Program-made: the position numbers and the translations under genes | The notes under the pieces: generated by a model | Database searches by the model: none | What the model was told of the DNA's origin: nothing | What the model saw: only the letters and a program-made list of their open reading frames with translations | Shown here: positions 1-9,105 of the stretch, piece after piece | How the letters are laid out: each line of letters opens with the position of its first letter | How positions within the stretch are numbered: position 1 is the first letter of the stretch | DNA from: Actinomycetes bacterium | GTDB taxonomy: Bacteria; Actinomycetota; Thermoleophilia; BMS3ABIN01 | DNA length: 41,650 nucleotides | Assembly: GCA_021790115.1 (NCBI GenBank) | Contig: JAJYIM010000016.1 | Location: 1 to 41,650 of the forward strand | Direction: 5' to 3'

Positions 1-1613
1 TGCTGTCGGCGCTGGACCAGACGATCGTGGCCACCGCCCTGCCACAGATCGTCAAGGAATTCAACGGGCTGGAACACCTGAGCTGGGTATACGCTTCATA
101 TTTGATCGCCTCCACCGTCGCCATCCCTGTCTACGGCAAGCTGTCGGATATCTACGGCCGCCGCGGCTTCTTTTTGGGCGGCATCGTCATCTTCCTGGCC
201 GGCTCGGCGCTGAGCGGCCTGTCGCACTCGATGCTGGAGCTGATCCTCTTCCGCGGCCTGCAGGGAATCGGCGCCGGCGCCATCATGGTCAACTCCATCG
301 CCCTGATCGGCGACCTGTTCACGCCCGCGGAGCGCGGCCGCTGGCAGGGGCTGATCGGCGCCGTCTTCGGCATCGCCAGCATCGCCGGGCCGCTGATGGG
401 GGGCTGGCTGACCGACAATATCAGCTGGCGCTGGATTTTTTATATCAACCTGCCGCTGGGGGCGCTGGCGCTGCTCGTCATTGCCACGATGCTGCCGAGA
501 ATCAAGCCGGAGGCGATGGAGCGCTCTATTGATTACTGGGGCGCCTTCTCCCTGGCGGCGGCGCTGGTGGCGCTGCTGCTGGGGTTTGTCTGGGGCGGCA
601 GCGAGTATCCCTGGATCTCTGCCCAGATTATCGGCCTGTTTGCCGCCACAGGGGCGTTACTGCTGCTGTTCATGTTTATCGAGGGGCGCGTGCGCGAGCC
701 GATCCTGCCGCTGGGCCTGTTCAAGCACCGGGCCCTGAGCGTGTCCTCGGCGGCGACTTTCCTGATCTCATTCGCCATGTTTGGCGCCGTCGCTTTCCTG
801 CCGCTGTATGCCCAGAGCGTGGTCGGCTTCTCAGCCACCAACTCAGGCCTGGCGCTGACGCCGCTGATGCTGGGGGCTGTTTTCTCCAGCACAGTCGCCG
901 GCCAGCTAATCAGCCGCAGGGGAACTTATAAAACTGTCGCTATCGGCGGCATGGCGCTGTCGGCGCTGGGAATTTACCTTTTCTCTCATATTTCAGTAGA
1001 TACGTCAAAATTGACGCTGGTGGAATACATGGTGCTGCTGGGCCTGGGCATCGGCGTGTCATTTCCTATTTACACAATCGTGGTTCAGAGCGCTTTTGAC
1101 CGCAGCAAGCTGGGCGTGGTCACGGCCGCGATTCAGATGTTCCGCAGCATCGGCAGCGCTGTGGGCATCGCCGTCATGGGCAGCCTGCTCAACAACGGCC
1201 TCGCCGGCAGGCTGGCAAATATCAGCGCAGATCATTTCATGCAGACTGTCAAACGCATTAATCCGGCTGCCCCGCTGACAAGCATTAATACCGATACGCT
1301 CCAGAGCTTCCTCTCCGGCGCAGGCCACCAGAAACTGCAAGCTGCGGTAGCCGCCGCTCCGGTGGCGCAGCAGGGCCAACTCGGCCAGGGCCTGCTCCAT
1401 TTCATGCAGACGCTCAAGGAGGCGCTGGCCGGCTCCATCGGCAGCGTCTTTTACGTCACCGTATTCCTGGTGCTGGCGGCGCTGGCGGTGGTGCTGTTGT
1501 TGCCGGTGATCAACCTGCATCCCCACAGAAAGCGGCCGCTGGCGGAAGATATTGGCCGCGAGCTGGAGGCGGAGCTGGCGCTGGCTGAGCCAAAAGATGA
1601 GCCGGAGCTGTAA
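1..1613 (+). CDS. DHA2-family MFS multidrug exporter (5' end cut by window)
   Basis: This is a polytopic inner-membrane proton-coupled exporter of the EmrB/QacA (DHA2, about 14 TM) type. The frame is open from base 3, and the upstream codons give LDQTIVATALP, the family's TM1 motif, so the gene begins before the window and the GTG at 27 is not its start. Visible family marks are GKLSDIYGRR (motif A) near the start, a motif C stretch IAGPLMGGWL, and WRWIFYINLPLG just after it. A roughly 60-residue non-membrane loop rich in Ala and Gln lies before the last TM helix, as is usual for this family. The tail is charged and cytoplasmic. The substrate cannot be told from sequence. It precedes mobB by 11 bases, which suggests co-transcription without implying a shared function. 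Confidence 0.9.
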   Translation, partial: LSALDQTIVATALPQIVKEFNGLEHLSWVYASYLIASTVAIPVYGKLSDIYGRRGFFLGGIVIFLAGSALSGLSHSMLELILFRGLQGIGAGAIMVNSIALIGDLFTPAERGRWQGLIGAVFGIASIAGPLMGGWLTDNISWRWIFYINLPLGALALLVIATMLPRIKPEAMERSIDYWGAFSLAAALVALLLGFVWGGSEYPWISAQIIGLFAATGALLLLFMFIEGRVREPILPLGLFKHRALSVSSAATFLISFAMFGAVAFLPLYAQSVVGFSATNSGLALTPLMLGAVFSSTVAGQLISRRGTYKTVAIGGMALSALGIYLFSHISVDTSKLTLVEYMVLLGLGIGVSFPIYTIVVQSAFDRSKLGVVTAAIQMFRSIGSAVGIAVMGSLLNNGLAGRLANISADHFMQTVKRINPAAPLTSINTDTLQSFLSGAGHQKLQAAVAAAPVAQQGQLGQGLLHFMQTLKEALAGSIGSVFYVTVFLVLAALAVVLLLPVINLHPHRKRPLAEDIGRELEAELALAEPKDEPEL

Positions 1614-1624
1614 TCAAGTTTACT

Positions 1625-2191
1625 TTGATACAACCGTTGATGAATGAAGATTTGAAAATAAGCGGGCGGCCCCACATTGAAAGCACTGCGCCACTTGTCT
1701 GCTTTGTGGGCAAGAAAAATTCCGGCAAGACCACATTCGTGGAGAAACTGGTTTCGTTGCTGGCTGGCTCCGGCCTGGCGGTTGCCTACATCAAGCACGA
1801 TGTCCATGGTTTTTCAATTGATCACCCGGGGACAGATACACAGCGGCTCAGCCAGGCGGGAGCGTGCATGGTAATCATTTCTTCTCCGGCTCAAATAGCA
1901 TGTCTCGAGAATGTAGAGGACGAAAGAAGCCTGACCGAGCTCTGCCGGGTTGTCAAGGGCCCTATCGACCTGATAGTCGCCGAGGGGTTCAAAAGCGCCG
2001 CCGCGGACCGCATCGAGGTCTGCCGGGCCGGCGCCTCCATGGTTTGCCCTGAAAAAGACCTGCTGGCGGCCATTTCCGAGCGGCCCGGAGTCGCACGGAG
2101 CATCCCGGTGTTTAATCCGGAGGCTGTGAGCCGCGTTGCCCGGCTGCTGATAAAAAGGTACAACCTGAAACCATCGCCTCTTCAAAAATGA
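1625..2191 (+). CDS. mobB: Molybdopterin-guanine dinucleotide biosynthesis adaptor MobB
   Basis: A P-loop GTPase that assists guanylation of molybdopterin in molybdenum cofactor synthesis. The Walker A motif GKKNSGKTT lies near residue 29. It is followed by IKHDVHGF with DHPGTDT, and by DLIVAEGFK near residue 118, all typical of the MobB family. The length (188 aa) is normal. The first in-frame start is TTG at 1625; an ATG at 1640 is an alternative and neither has a strong Shine-Dalgarno. The stop overlaps the moaC start by 4 bases (ATGA), so the two are translationally coupled in a molybdenum-cofactor unit. Confidence 0.9.
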   Translation: MIQPLMNEDLKISGRPHIESTAPLVCFVGKKNSGKTTFVEKLVSLLAGSGLAVAYIKHDVHGFSIDHPGTDTQRLSQAGACMVIISSPAQIACLENVEDERSLTELCRVVKGPIDLIVAEGFKSAAADRIEVCRAGASMVCPEKDLLAAISERPGVARSIPVFNPEAVSRVARLLIKRYNLKPSPLQK

Positions 2192-2694
2192 CAGATGAAA
2201 AATCAAACAGCGAGGCGGCAAAGCACTTTTCCCACCTGGACTCGGAAGGCAGGGCCCGCATGGTTGACGTCGGCGGCAAACCGGCAACGGAAAGAATTGC
2301 CCGCGCCGGCGCCAGCATTCAAATGAGCCGGGAGGCTTTCCGCCTCCTGATGGACAAGAAGATTCCCAAAGGGGATGTTCTGGGCGTGGCGCGGGTGGCA
2401 GGCATAATGGCGGCCAAGCAGGCCACGCAGTTGATTCCGATGTGTCATCCACTCATCCTCGACCATGTTGCCATCAATTTTGATCTGGATGAAAAGGAAT
2501 ATCGCATTAACATCGAGGCGGCCGTTCGCTCATCGGGAAAGACAGGCGTGGAGATGGAGGCGCTCACCGCCTGCGCCATCGCGGCGCTAACAATTTATGA
2601 CATGTGCAAGGCGGTTGATAAAACCATGCTAATCAGCCGCCTGCGGCTGCTGGAAAAGCGCGGGGGAAAATCGGGAGTATTTATTCGTGCCTGA
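2188..2694 (+). CDS. moaC: Cyclic pyranopterin monophosphate synthase MoaC
   Basis: MoaC converts the MoaA product (3',8-cyclo-GTP) to cyclic pyranopterin monophosphate in molybdenum cofactor synthesis. The protein opens with the usual MVDVGGKPATER segment. It contains MCHPL, the stretch GKTGVEMEALTA and DMCKAVDK, which carries the conserved catalytic Lys. At 168 aa it has family length. It is coupled to mobB by a 4-base overlap. It ends 15 bases before the stop of rplQ on the opposite strand, and no hairpin terminator is evident in that convergent gap. Confidence 0.96.
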   Translation: MTDEKSNSEAAKHFSHLDSEGRARMVDVGGKPATERIARAGASIQMSREAFRLLMDKKIPKGDVLGVARVAGIMAAKQATQLIPMCHPLILDHVAINFDLDEKEYRINIEAAVRSSGKTGVEMEALTACAIAALTIYDMCKAVDKTMLISRLRLLEKRGGKSGVFIRA

Positions 2695-2709
2695 AACAAA
2701 TACGGATAA

Positions 2710-3066
2710 TTATTTCTCCACCAGCTCCAGATAGGCCATCTCGGCGGCATCTCCCTGGCGGGGGCCAAGGCGGATGATGCGCGTGTAGCCCCCCGGACGG
2801 CCGGCAAACCTGGGTGCCACCTCGTTAAACAGAGTGTGCACAGCGTCATTGCTTCGCAGCCGCGCCAGCGCTTGCCGGCGGGCATGCAGGTCACCGCGCT
2901 TGGCCAGCGTGATCATCTTTTCCGCCAGCGGCCTGGCTTCCTTTGCCCGCGTCACTGTCGTCTTGATGCGCCCTTGCTCCACCAGCGAGCAAACCATGTT
3001 GCCAAGCATCGCCTTGCGGTGCGGCGCCTCAACTCCCAGTTTTCTGCCCTGCTTTGCGTGCCTCAT
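2710..3066 (-). CDS. rplQ: Large-subunit ribosomal protein L17
   Basis: Bacterial L17, 118 aa, starting [11 protein letters not shown] and carrying the [20 protein letters not shown] segment typical of the family. It binds 23S rRNA near the exit-tunnel side of the 50S subunit. It is the last gene of the S10-spc-alpha block, 12 bases after rpoA, and converges with moaC. ATG start. Confidence 0.97.
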   Translation of the reverse strand: MRHAKQGRKLGVEAPHRKAMLGNMVCSLVEQGRIKTTVTRAKEARPLAEKMITLAKRGDLHARRQALARLRSNDAVHTLFNEVAPRFAGRPGGYTRIIRLGPRQGDAAEMAYLELVEK

Positions 3067-3078
3067 TTTTTGCCTGTA

Positions 3079-4116
3079 TCAATCCTGGGATCCGGGGTTG
3101 CCGCCGCGAAGCGACAGGCCCATCTTCGCCAAATTCTCCTTGACTTCCTCTATGCTTTTCTTGCCAAAATTAGGGATATTCATCAATTCAGCCTCGCTGC
3201 GCTTGATCAGATCGCCCACCGTCTGGATGCCTTCGCGCTTGAGACAATTATAGGAGCGGACGCCAATTTCCAGTTCCTCAATCAAAATGTCTTCTTCGCT
3301 GCCACTGACGGATTCTGCCGCCGTCTCCAGCGCTGCCGCGGCAGCCGCTGCCGGCGTCTCGCTGCTTTCGTGGTCACCGGTGAAAATCTGCAGGGAAGAA
3401 ATAATGATGCCGGCGGCGGCGCGCAGGGCGTCGTCGGGACTGACGCTGCCGTCAGTGGCTATCTCAATTGTAAGCTTGTCAAAATCGGTGCGCTGGCCCA
3501 CGCGGGCCCGGTCTACTTCGTAATCAACGCGCGTTACCGGCGAAAAATTTGAGTCAACGGGAATGATGCCAATCGCGGCGCCGGCAGGCTTGTTGGCTTC
3601 CGCGGAAGCATATCCGCGGCCCCGCTTGATCGTCAGCGTCATTTCCAGCTTCGCCTTTTTACCCAGGTTGGCAATGTGCAAATCCGGGTTGACAATTTCC
3701 AGCTCTGACGGCGCCTCCACATCGCCGGCCGTGGCGGCGCCAGCGCCCGATTTAACCAGCCGCACCTCGACTTGCCCCGCTTCGCCGTGCAACTTGCAGA
3801 CCATCTTCTTGAGGTTGAGGACAATATCGGTCACGTCTTCCTTTACGCCAGAAACCGTGGAGAACTCGTGCGAGACTCCCTCGATCTTGACGTCCGTGAC
3901 GGCAGCGCCTTCCAGCGACGACAACAACACCCGCCTGAGCGAGTTGCCAAAGGTATGGCCAAACCCGCGGTCGAGCGGCTCCACCACGAAAATTCCCCTA
4001 TTGTCTTCTACGTGCTCATGTGTGATCTTGGGAACCTGGAATGTAAGCAAATCGTCCTCCATGGTTATCAATTGAGAATCTTTGTAAACGGCCTCGGCTA
4101 TCGCCCCTGGGGTCAC
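3079..4116 (-). CDS. rpoA: RNA polymerase alpha subunit
   Basis: Alpha subunit: the N-terminal domain dimerises and nucleates core polymerase, and the C-terminal domain binds UP elements and activators. RGFGHTFGNSLRRVLLSSL marks the N-terminal domain, and the C-terminal domain carries SYNCLKREGIQTVGDL and NFGKKSIEEVKE. At 345 aa it is longer than the common 310-330. There are two reasons: an 18-residue extension before MEDDLLTFQVPKI, and an Ala/Ser/Glu-rich interdomain linker (about residues 248-275). The GTG start at 4116 has GGTGAGGA about 7 bases upstream; the ATG at 4062 is the alternative giving a conventional N-terminus. Confidence 0.97.
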   Translation of the reverse strand: MTPGAIAEAVYKDSQLITMEDDLLTFQVPKITHEHVEDNRGIFVVEPLDRGFGHTFGNSLRRVLLSSLEGAAVTDVKIEGVSHEFSTVSGVKEDVTDIVLNLKKMVCKLHGEAGQVEVRLVKSGAGAATAGDVEAPSELEIVNPDLHIANLGKKAKLEMTLTIKRGRGYASAEANKPAGAAIGIIPVDSNFSPVTRVDYEVDRARVGQRTDFDKLTIEIATDGSVSPDDALRAAAGIIISSLQIFTGDHESSETPAAAAAAALETAAESVSGSEEDILIEELEIGVRSYNCLKREGIQTVGDLIKRSEAELMNIPNFGKKSIEEVKENLAKMGLSLRGGNPGSQD

Positions 4117-4137
4117 GGCTTTGTCCTCACCGGTTTC

Positions 4138-4758
4138 TCACTTCGAATAAAGCTCCACGATCAATTGCTCCGCGACTGGAGCGTCGATCTCCTGCCGTTC
4201 AGGGTATCTAAGAATTTTGCCCATCAGGTTATCGTGGTCGGCCTGAAGCCAGGGCGACACCGAAGCGGTCAACTCCGTGGCCTCGCTAATGGCGTCACGG
4301 GCAGATGAGTTTGGCATCACCGAAACAACATCGTCCGGTCTGACACGGTATGAAGGTATATCAACCCTCTTCCCGTTCACCATGAAGTGGCCATGCATGA
4401 CCAACTGGCGCGCCTGCCGCCGCGATACAGCAAAACCAAAACGGTAAACCACATTATCGAGGCGTGTTTCCAGAATCCTGAGCAGGTTCTCACCCGTAAT
4501 ACCGGACCTGCGGCTGGCTGCCTCATAGTAGTTGCGAAATTGCTTCTCCAGCAGCCCATAATAGCGCCTCGCCTTTTGTTTCTCCCGCAGCTGGGTCAGA
4601 TATTCAGTTTGTTTCGTCCGCCGGCGGCCATGCTCACCGGGCGCGTACGATCTGCGGTCAATGGCGCAGCGGTCGGTGAGGCAACGTTCCCCCTTGAGGT
4701 ATAATTTCAAACCCTCGCGGCGGCATTGCCGGCAAGCCGGTGAAGTATCTTTAGCCAA
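4138..4758 (-). CDS. rpsD: Small-subunit ribosomal protein S4
   Basis: S4 is a primary 16S rRNA binder that nucleates 30S assembly. At 206 aa it has family length. The N-terminus holds four Cys (PACRQCRREG and later GERCLTDRC), the zinc-binding C+ form. An S4 RNA-binding domain follows around residues 95-155 (LETRLDNVVYRFGFAVSRRQ). The start is TTG, supported by AGGTGAT about 6 bases upstream. In many bacteria S4 represses the alpha operon; nothing here tests that. Confidence 0.97.
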   Translation of the reverse strand: MAKDTSPACRQCRREGLKLYLKGERCLTDRCAIDRRSYAPGEHGRRRTKQTEYLTQLREKQKARRYYGLLEKQFRNYYEAASRRSGITGENLLRILETRLDNVVYRFGFAVSRRQARQLVMHGHFMVNGKRVDIPSYRVRPDDVVSVMPNSSARDAISEATELTASVSPWLQADHDNLMGKILRYPERQEIDAPVAEQLIVELYSK

Positions 4759-4795
4759 ATTTAATCACCTTAAAATCCGGTTTCGGGTTTTCAAA

Positions 4796-4884
4796 AAAAT
4801 CATAACTGCTATTTTCTATCCATCAATTTAATTCTTGGTTTTTGGGTTTTATCCAGTATCCAGAGTCCAGCATCCAGCATCCGC
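4796..4884. repeat. Intergenic repeat copy A with five 7-nt units (ATCCAGN type)
   Basis: The rpsD-rpsK gap contains five consecutive degenerate heptamers of consensus ATCCAGC at 4851-4883, preceded by a T-rich stretch. The whole block of about 90 bases is closely similar to the block at 36909-36998 upstream of rplL, including the flank ACTATTTTCTAT (here GCTATTTTCTAT) and TTGGTTTTT. No ORF is plausible in it. Confidence 0.8.
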
Positions 4885-4886
4885 TT

Positions 4887-5282
4887 TTACACCCTTCTTC
4901 TCTTGCGCTGGCGGCAGCCGTTGTGCGGCACGGGCGTCACATCCTTGACGCTCATCACTTCCAGGCCGGCCGCCTGCAGCGACCGGATCGCCGTCTCCCG
5001 CCCGGAGCCGGGCCCTTTTACGAAAACATCAATTTTCTTTAAGCCGTGCTCTATGCCCTTCTTGGCGCAGGAGTCGGCGGTAACCTGAGCCGCAAAGGGA
5101 GTGCTCTTGCGTGAGCCTTTAAAGCCGACGGAGCCGGCGCTCTCCCAAGCAATCACATTTCCTTCCTTGTCGCAAAGGCTGACGATTGTATTGTTAAATG
5201 ACGTTTTGATATGCGCCTGGCCCACAGGAATGTTCTTTTTTACCTTGCGGCGTGAGCGCCCTTTTGATTTTGGTGCCGCCAT
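4887..5282 (-). CDS. rpsK: Small-subunit ribosomal protein S11
   Basis: S11 sits in the platform of the 30S subunit. The 131-aa protein has the family's [11 protein letters not shown], the central [11 protein letters not shown] and the C-terminal [10 protein letters not shown](Q)RKRRRV. ATG start with AGGTTA upstream. It lies between rpsM and rpsD as expected for the alpha operon, with repeat-bearing gaps on both sides. Confidence 0.97.
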   Translation of the reverse strand: MAAPKSKGRSRRKVKKNIPVGQAHIKTSFNNTIVSLCDKEGNVIAWESAGSVGFKGSRKSTPFAAQVTADSCAKKGIEHGLKKIDVFVKGPGSGRETAIRSLQAAGLEVMSVKDVTPVPHNGCRQRKRRRV

Positions 5283-5298
5283 AAATAAATAACCTCAG

Positions 5299-5350
5299 TT
5301 TCTTGTTTCGGGTTTCGGTTTTATCCAGCATCCGGAATCCAGCATCCGGT
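5299..5350. repeat. Heptamer tandem repeat, two families adjoining
   Basis: The rpsM-rpsK gap holds three units of GTTTCGG type followed directly by four units of ATCCAGC/ATCCGGA type. All are spaced by 7 nt. It is the clearest place where two heptamer families sit side by side. Confidence 0.75.
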
Positions 5351-5353
5351 TTA

Positions 5354-5725
5354 TCACTTCTTCCGCCTGATGCCGACAGTCCGCCGCGGCCCTTTCCGCC
5401 CGCGGGCATTGGTCTTCGTGCGCTGCCCCCTCACCGGCAGGCCGCGCCGGTGCCTCAGCCCCCGATAGCAGCCAATTTCCATCAGGCGCTTGACATTCTG
5501 GGAGCGTTCACGCCTGAGATCTCCCTCAACCATCAAATTCTTGTCCAGATATTCCCTCAGCCGGTTGACCTCTTCCTCGGTGAGGTCGCGGACGTAGGTA
5601 TCCTTATTTATGCCCAAGTCGCCCAAAACCCGGTTCGACTGGGAACGGCCCACTCCGTAAATGTAAGTAAGCCCGACCTCAACCCGTTTGTCACGGGGTA
5701 GATTTATACCGGCAATACGCGCCAC
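5354..5725 (-). CDS. rpsM: Small-subunit ribosomal protein S13
   Basis: S13 lies in the 30S head and contacts P-site tRNA and the 50S subunit. The protein starts [19 protein letters not shown] and contains [20 protein letters not shown], both family hallmarks; 123 aa. I chose the GTG start at 5725 because it gives the conserved N-terminus and has GGAGG 8 bases upstream. The longer open frame to 5812 runs into an intergenic repeat. Confidence 0.96.
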   Translation of the reverse strand: MARIAGINLPRDKRVEVGLTYIYGVGRSQSNRVLGDLGINKDTYVRDLTEEEVNRLREYLDKNLMVEGDLRRERSQNVKRLMEIGCYRGLRHRRGLPVRGQRTKTNARGRKGPRRTVGIRRKK

Positions 5726-5781
5726 CGAACAACCTCCAATCAACCGGCAGAAGGGTGCTTGCTTCTGCCTTGTAAAATTAA

Positions 5782-5862
5782 GCCTTCCAAAGGCAGGCTG
5801 AAAACCTGCCATCTACCAGGCCTGCCTCCTGCCAAGGCAGGCACAGGCTGTCAGCCTGTGCG
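5782..5862. repeat. Interspersed repeat with nested hairpins (copy 1)
   Basis: The gap between rpmJ and rpsM contains CAGGCTGAAAACCTGCC, then CCTGCC...GGCAGG and CACAGGCTGTCAGCCTGTG, a chain of short inverted repeats. A matching stretch (AAAGGCAGGCTGGAAAACC, read on the other strand) occurs at 33610-33660, so this is a dispersed element and not gene-specific. Confidence 0.65.
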
Positions 5863-5881
5863 GGCATATCCCTGCCGCTGG

Positions 5882-5995
5882 CTAGCCCTGACGCTGCTTG
5901 TGCCTGGGGTTGGGACAAATAACCAGCAACTTCCCGCCCCGGCGCACCAGCTTGCACTTCTCACAAATCGGCTTGACAGATGATCTTACTTTCAT
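5882..5995 (-). CDS. rpmJ: Large-subunit ribosomal protein L36
   Basis: A 37-aa protein that I translated directly: it begins [19 protein letters not shown] and ends [10 protein letters not shown]-x2-C, a later Cys and a His form the zinc-ribbon of the C+ form. ATG start with AGGGA upstream. It sits between infA and rpsM as usual. It is short and easily missed. Confidence 0.95.
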   Translation of the reverse strand: MKVRSSVKPICEKCKLVRRGGKLLVICPNPRHKQRQG

Positions 5996-6007
5996 GTCTA
6001 AATCCCT

Positions 6008-6034
6008 AGTTCCGCGTTCCAGGTCCGAGTTCAA
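6008..6034. repeat. Heptamer tandem repeat (AGTTCCG family)
   Basis: Upstream of rpmJ, four degenerate 7-nt units of type AGTTCCG / GGTCCGA. A related AAGTTC-type pair occurs just before the infA stop (about 6066-6090). Confidence 0.6.
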
Positions 6035-6089
6035 AAATCATTTGCATTATCTTGGCAAAGGCGCAAAGCATTTGAACTTGGAACTTTGA

Positions 6090-6311
6090 TCATTTGAATC
6101 TGTACGTTATCCTTCCTCTACTCAAATCGTATGGAGAAAGCTCAACCTTCACCCTGTCGCCCGGAAGAATGCGGATATAGTGCATCCTCATCTTCCCGGA
6201 GATATGCGCCAGCACTTCATGTTCGTTGTCAAGGCGCACCTTGAACATGGTATTGGGAAGGGCTTCAACAACTTCGCCCTCAAACTCTATCGCTTCCTCT
6301 TTTTCGGTCAT
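6090..6311 (-). CDS. infA: Translation initiation factor IF-1
   Basis: IF-1 is a small OB-fold protein that binds the 30S A site during initiation. The 73-aa form starts [19 protein letters not shown] and contains [18 protein letters not shown] and [13 protein letters not shown], all family features. The ATG at 6311 is preferred over 6335 because GGAGGTGGAGG lies immediately upstream and the resulting protein has the usual length. It lies 33 bases after map. Confidence 0.96.
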   Translation of the reverse strand: MTEKEEAIEFEGEVVEALPNTMFKVRLDNEHEVLAHISGKMRMHYIRILPGDRVKVELSPYDLSRGRITYRFK

Positions 6312-6344
6312 TAAGCCTCCACCTCCGGTGGCCAACCCGGCATT

Positions 6345-7136
6345 TTACCACAAAGGGAGGGCTGTGCCCAACCCCGGCGCCTCTTGTTCCTTCGCCAGCG
6401 TCAAGATGCGCGGCCTGTTTTCTATCAGCGCCACCGTGTGCTCAAAATGCGCCGACAGGCTGCCGTCCGCCGTGGAGATGGCCCACTTGTCTTCGCCTAC
6501 CACTACCCGGTGCGTCCCCGCATTGACCATTGGCTCGATGGCAAATACCATCCCTTCCTTCAGCAACGGACCCTCACCCGCCATGCCAAAATTTGGAATT
6601 TGTGGGTCTTCGTGCATATTGCGTCCGATGCCATGGCCAACCAAAGTCCTCACTACCGCAAATCCATTCGCCTCAACGTACTCCTCCACGGCGTGGGAGA
6701 CATCTCCCAGATGATTCCCCGGCACGCATTTGGCGATTGCCCGCATCAGCGATGCCTGCGTCACCTCCATCAGTCTCAACGCCAGCTGACCCGGCTCGCC
6801 CGCCGCCACCGTGACGGCGCCGTCCCCTACCCAGCCATCCAGCGTGACGCCAACATCAAGGCTGATAATATCACCGTCCTTCAGCGCGTACGGGCCGGGA
6901 ATGCCATGCACCACCATCCCGTTGGGAGAGGCGCAGATGGAAGCCGGAAAACCGCGGTAGCCCTTAAACGTCGGGGTGCCATTGTGCTTCCTGATAAACC
7001 TCTCAGCCTTTTCGTCCAGCTCAGCCGTTGTTACTCCCGGCCGGCAGTGCTGCTTCATCATCTCCAGGCAGCCGGCCACAACCTCGCCCGCCCGGGCCAT
7101 CTTCTCTATCTGGTCTCGTGACTTGCGAATTATCAA
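6345..7136 (-). CDS. map: Type I methionine aminopeptidase
   Basis: Removes the initiator Met from nascent proteins. All five metal ligands of the pita-bread fold are visible: Asp in SLDVG, Asp in VGDGAVT, His in GHGIGRNMHE, Glu in FAIEPM and Glu in AHFEHTV. The substrate-site His is in VVHGIPG. At 263 aa it has type Ia length with a short C-terminal tail. The start appears to be TTG at 7136, with only a weak upstream Shine-Dalgarno. It follows adk as in many spc operons. Confidence 0.96.
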   Translation of the reverse strand: MIIRKSRDQIEKMARAGEVVAGCLEMMKQHCRPGVTTAELDEKAERFIRKHNGTPTFKGYRGFPASICASPNGMVVHGIPGPYALKDGDIISLDVGVTLDGWVGDGAVTVAAGEPGQLALRLMEVTQASLMRAIAKCVPGNHLGDVSHAVEEYVEANGFAVVRTLVGHGIGRNMHEDPQIPNFGMAGEGPLLKEGMVFAIEPMVNAGTHRVVVGEDKWAISTADGSLSAHFEHTVALIENRPRILTLAKEQEAPGLGTALPLW

Positions 7137-7169
7137 CTTGACCAGGCCCCGGTTACACCAAAAACCAGA

Positions 7170-7849
7170 CTAACCGTCAAGCTGCTCGCTTGCCCGGAAC
7201 AGGATTTCCCTGATGCGCCCATAAATTTCATCCGGATTGCCAACACCGTCAATCTCGGCCAGCACTCCCGGCTTCCGGTAATAACTGATCAGCGGCTCGG
7301 TCTGCTGCCTGTAAACCTGCAGCCGGTTGCGCACTGTCGCCTCGCTGTCATCGCTGCGCTGGTAAATCTCACCGCCGCAGACGTCGCAAATATTCTCCAC
7401 TGCAGGCGGAGAAAAAACAGTGTGGTACGGCTTCTGGCATTCACGGCAAAGACGCCGGCCCGTCAGCCGGCCAAGCAGAGCAGCTCCGCTTCCGGGACGG
7501 CGATCGCCACAGCCAGCGTCACCTGGCTGCCGCTTTCCCCCAGCTCTTTATCCAGCTCCTCTGCCTGGGCAAGGCTGCGCGGAAAACCATCCAGCAGAAA
7601 ACCCGCCGCCGCATCCGGCTGTTTGAGCCGCTCCACAACAATGCCTGTGACCACCTCGTCCGGGACCAGCTCCCCAGCATCCATGAAAGCCTTTGCCTTG
7701 ACACCCATTTCCGTGCCCCTGGCGACAGCTTCACGCAACATGTCCCCCGTGGAAACGTGGACCAGCCCAAACTCCTGCCTGATCCGCTCCGCCTGAGTGC
7801 CCTTGCCGGCGCCCGGCGGGCCCAAAAGGATGACGTTCAGGCCGGGCAT
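7170..7849 (-). CDS. adk: Adenylate kinase, reading frame broken near 7470
   Basis: Adk converts ATP and AMP to two ADP. The first frame (7849 to about 7475) has the P-loop [17 protein letters not shown] and [15 protein letters not shown]. It then runs into a TGA at 7463. The rest of the enzyme continues in another frame from about 7469: [16 protein letters not shown], a second C-x2-C pair (CDVCGG) of the zinc-binding LID domain, and the normal C-terminus ending at 7170. Skipping five bases (TTGGC at 7470-7474) restores a protein of about 224 aa. Adk is essential, so this may be an assembly or sequencing error, a true pseudogene, or a recoding site. The start overlaps the secY stop by one base (TAATG). 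Confidence 0.85.
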
Positions 7850-9105
7850 TACTTCAGGAATCCTTCATAATGCCGCATCAGCAGTTGCGACTCCATCTGC
7901 TGCATGGTCTGAAGCGCCACGCCTACCACAATCAGAATGGAAGTGCCCCCGAAATAAAAAGTGATGCCCAGTGTGTTGATGAGCATGCTCGGCAACACGG
8001 CAATGGCAGCCAGAAAAATGGCTCCCGGCAGCGTCAGGCGCGTCAGCACCCGGTCCAGATACACGGCCGTGGGACGGCCCGGCCTGATGCCGGGAATGAA
8101 GCCGCCGTACTTTTTCAAGTCACTGGCCCGCTCCACCGGATCAAACTGGACGGCGGTGTAAAAATAGGTAAAGCCGATGATGAAAATCGATTCAAAAATT
8201 AGGAACGCCGGCCCGGAGGGACGCAGCCAGTTGGCGAACCATTGCGCCGCGCCGCTGCCGGTGAAAAACCGGGCAACCGTGGGCGGGAACATCAACACCG
8301 ACGAGGCAAAGATGACCGGAATGACGCCCGCCATATTGATCGAGAGCGGCAGGTAGGTGCTGCCGCCGGTAGTCATGCGGCGGCCAATCTGGCGTTTGGC
8401 GTACTGAATGTTGATACGCCGCTGCCCTTGTTGCACCAACACGATGCCCATGATCACCACGGCGCCAATCCCCAGCATCGCCACGATCGTGAAAACGCTA
8501 GTGGTGTCCGGATTTAAAAACCGGTACAGACCCGGAATCAGGCCGGAGACAATGCTTGCGAAGATGAGCAGCGAGATGCCATTGCCAATGCCATGCTGCG
8601 TCATCAACTCGCCGATCCACATCAGCAGCACAGTGCCGGCAGTCAGCGTAATAACAATCTCGTAAAACTTCAGCGGCGTAAGCTGGATGATTCCCTGCTG
8701 CCGGAAAAGAATAGTGAAGCCAACCGACTGCGCCAGCGCCAGCGCCACGGTCAGGAAACGTGTGTACTGAGTGATCTTTTGCTGGCCGGCCTCGCCCTCC
8801 CGGGCCAACTCCTTGAGCGATGGAAAAGCCATGGTCAGCAGCTGCAGGATGATGGAGGCGGTGATGTAGGGCATAATGCCAAGGGCAAATACAGCAAACT
8901 TTGTCAGCGCGCCGCCCGAAAACAGGTTCAGGAATCCGAGGATGTCTCCCTGGCCGCTGTTGATGAAATTCTGGATTGCGCTGGTATTCACGCCCGGGAC
9001 CGGAATGTGCGCCCCCAGCCGGTAAATCACGATCATGGCGGCCGTGAAAATCAGTTTCCGGCGCAGTTCGGGAATCTTCCATGCGTTTGCCAGAGAACCA
9101 AACAC
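7849..9105 (-). CDS. secY: Protein translocase subunit SecY
   Basis: The ten-TM core of the Sec translocon, 418 aa. Family marks are [19 protein letters not shown] in TM1, [24 protein letters not shown] in TM2, and [19 protein letters not shown] in the large cytoplasmic loop. The GTG start at 9105 directly abuts the rplO stop, with GGAGG inside the end of rplO, so the two are translationally coupled. Its partner SecE is encoded at 40036-40413. Confidence 0.97.
   Translation of the reverse strand: MFGSLANAWKIPELRRKLIFTAAMIVIYRLGAHIPVPGVNTSAIQNFINSGQGDILGFLNLFSGGALTKFAVFALGIMPYITASIILQLLTMAFPSLKELAREGEAGQQKITQYTRFLTVALALAQSVGFTILFRQQGIIQLTPLKFYEIVITLTAGTVLLMWIGELMTQHGIGNGISLLIFASIVSGLIPGLYRFLNPDTTSVFTIVAMLGIGAVVIMGIVLVQQGQRRINIQYAKRQIGRRMTTGGSTYLPLSINMAGVIPVIFASSVLMFPPTVARFFTGSGAAQWFANWLRPSGPAFLIFESIFIIGFTYFYTAVQFDPVERASDLKKYGGFIPGIRPGRPTAVYLDRVLTRLTLPGAIFLAAIAVLPSMLINTLGITFYFGGTSILIVVGVALQTMQQMESQLLMRHYEGFLK

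Noticed and set aside
4851-4883. CRISPR array made of short units
   Set aside because: Units are 7 nt, directly adjacent, degenerate and without spacers.
5354-5812. Longer S13 with a 29-residue N-terminal addition
   Set aside because: The extra part comes from an intergenic repeat; GTG at 5725 has GGAGG at ideal spacing and gives the conserved N-terminus.
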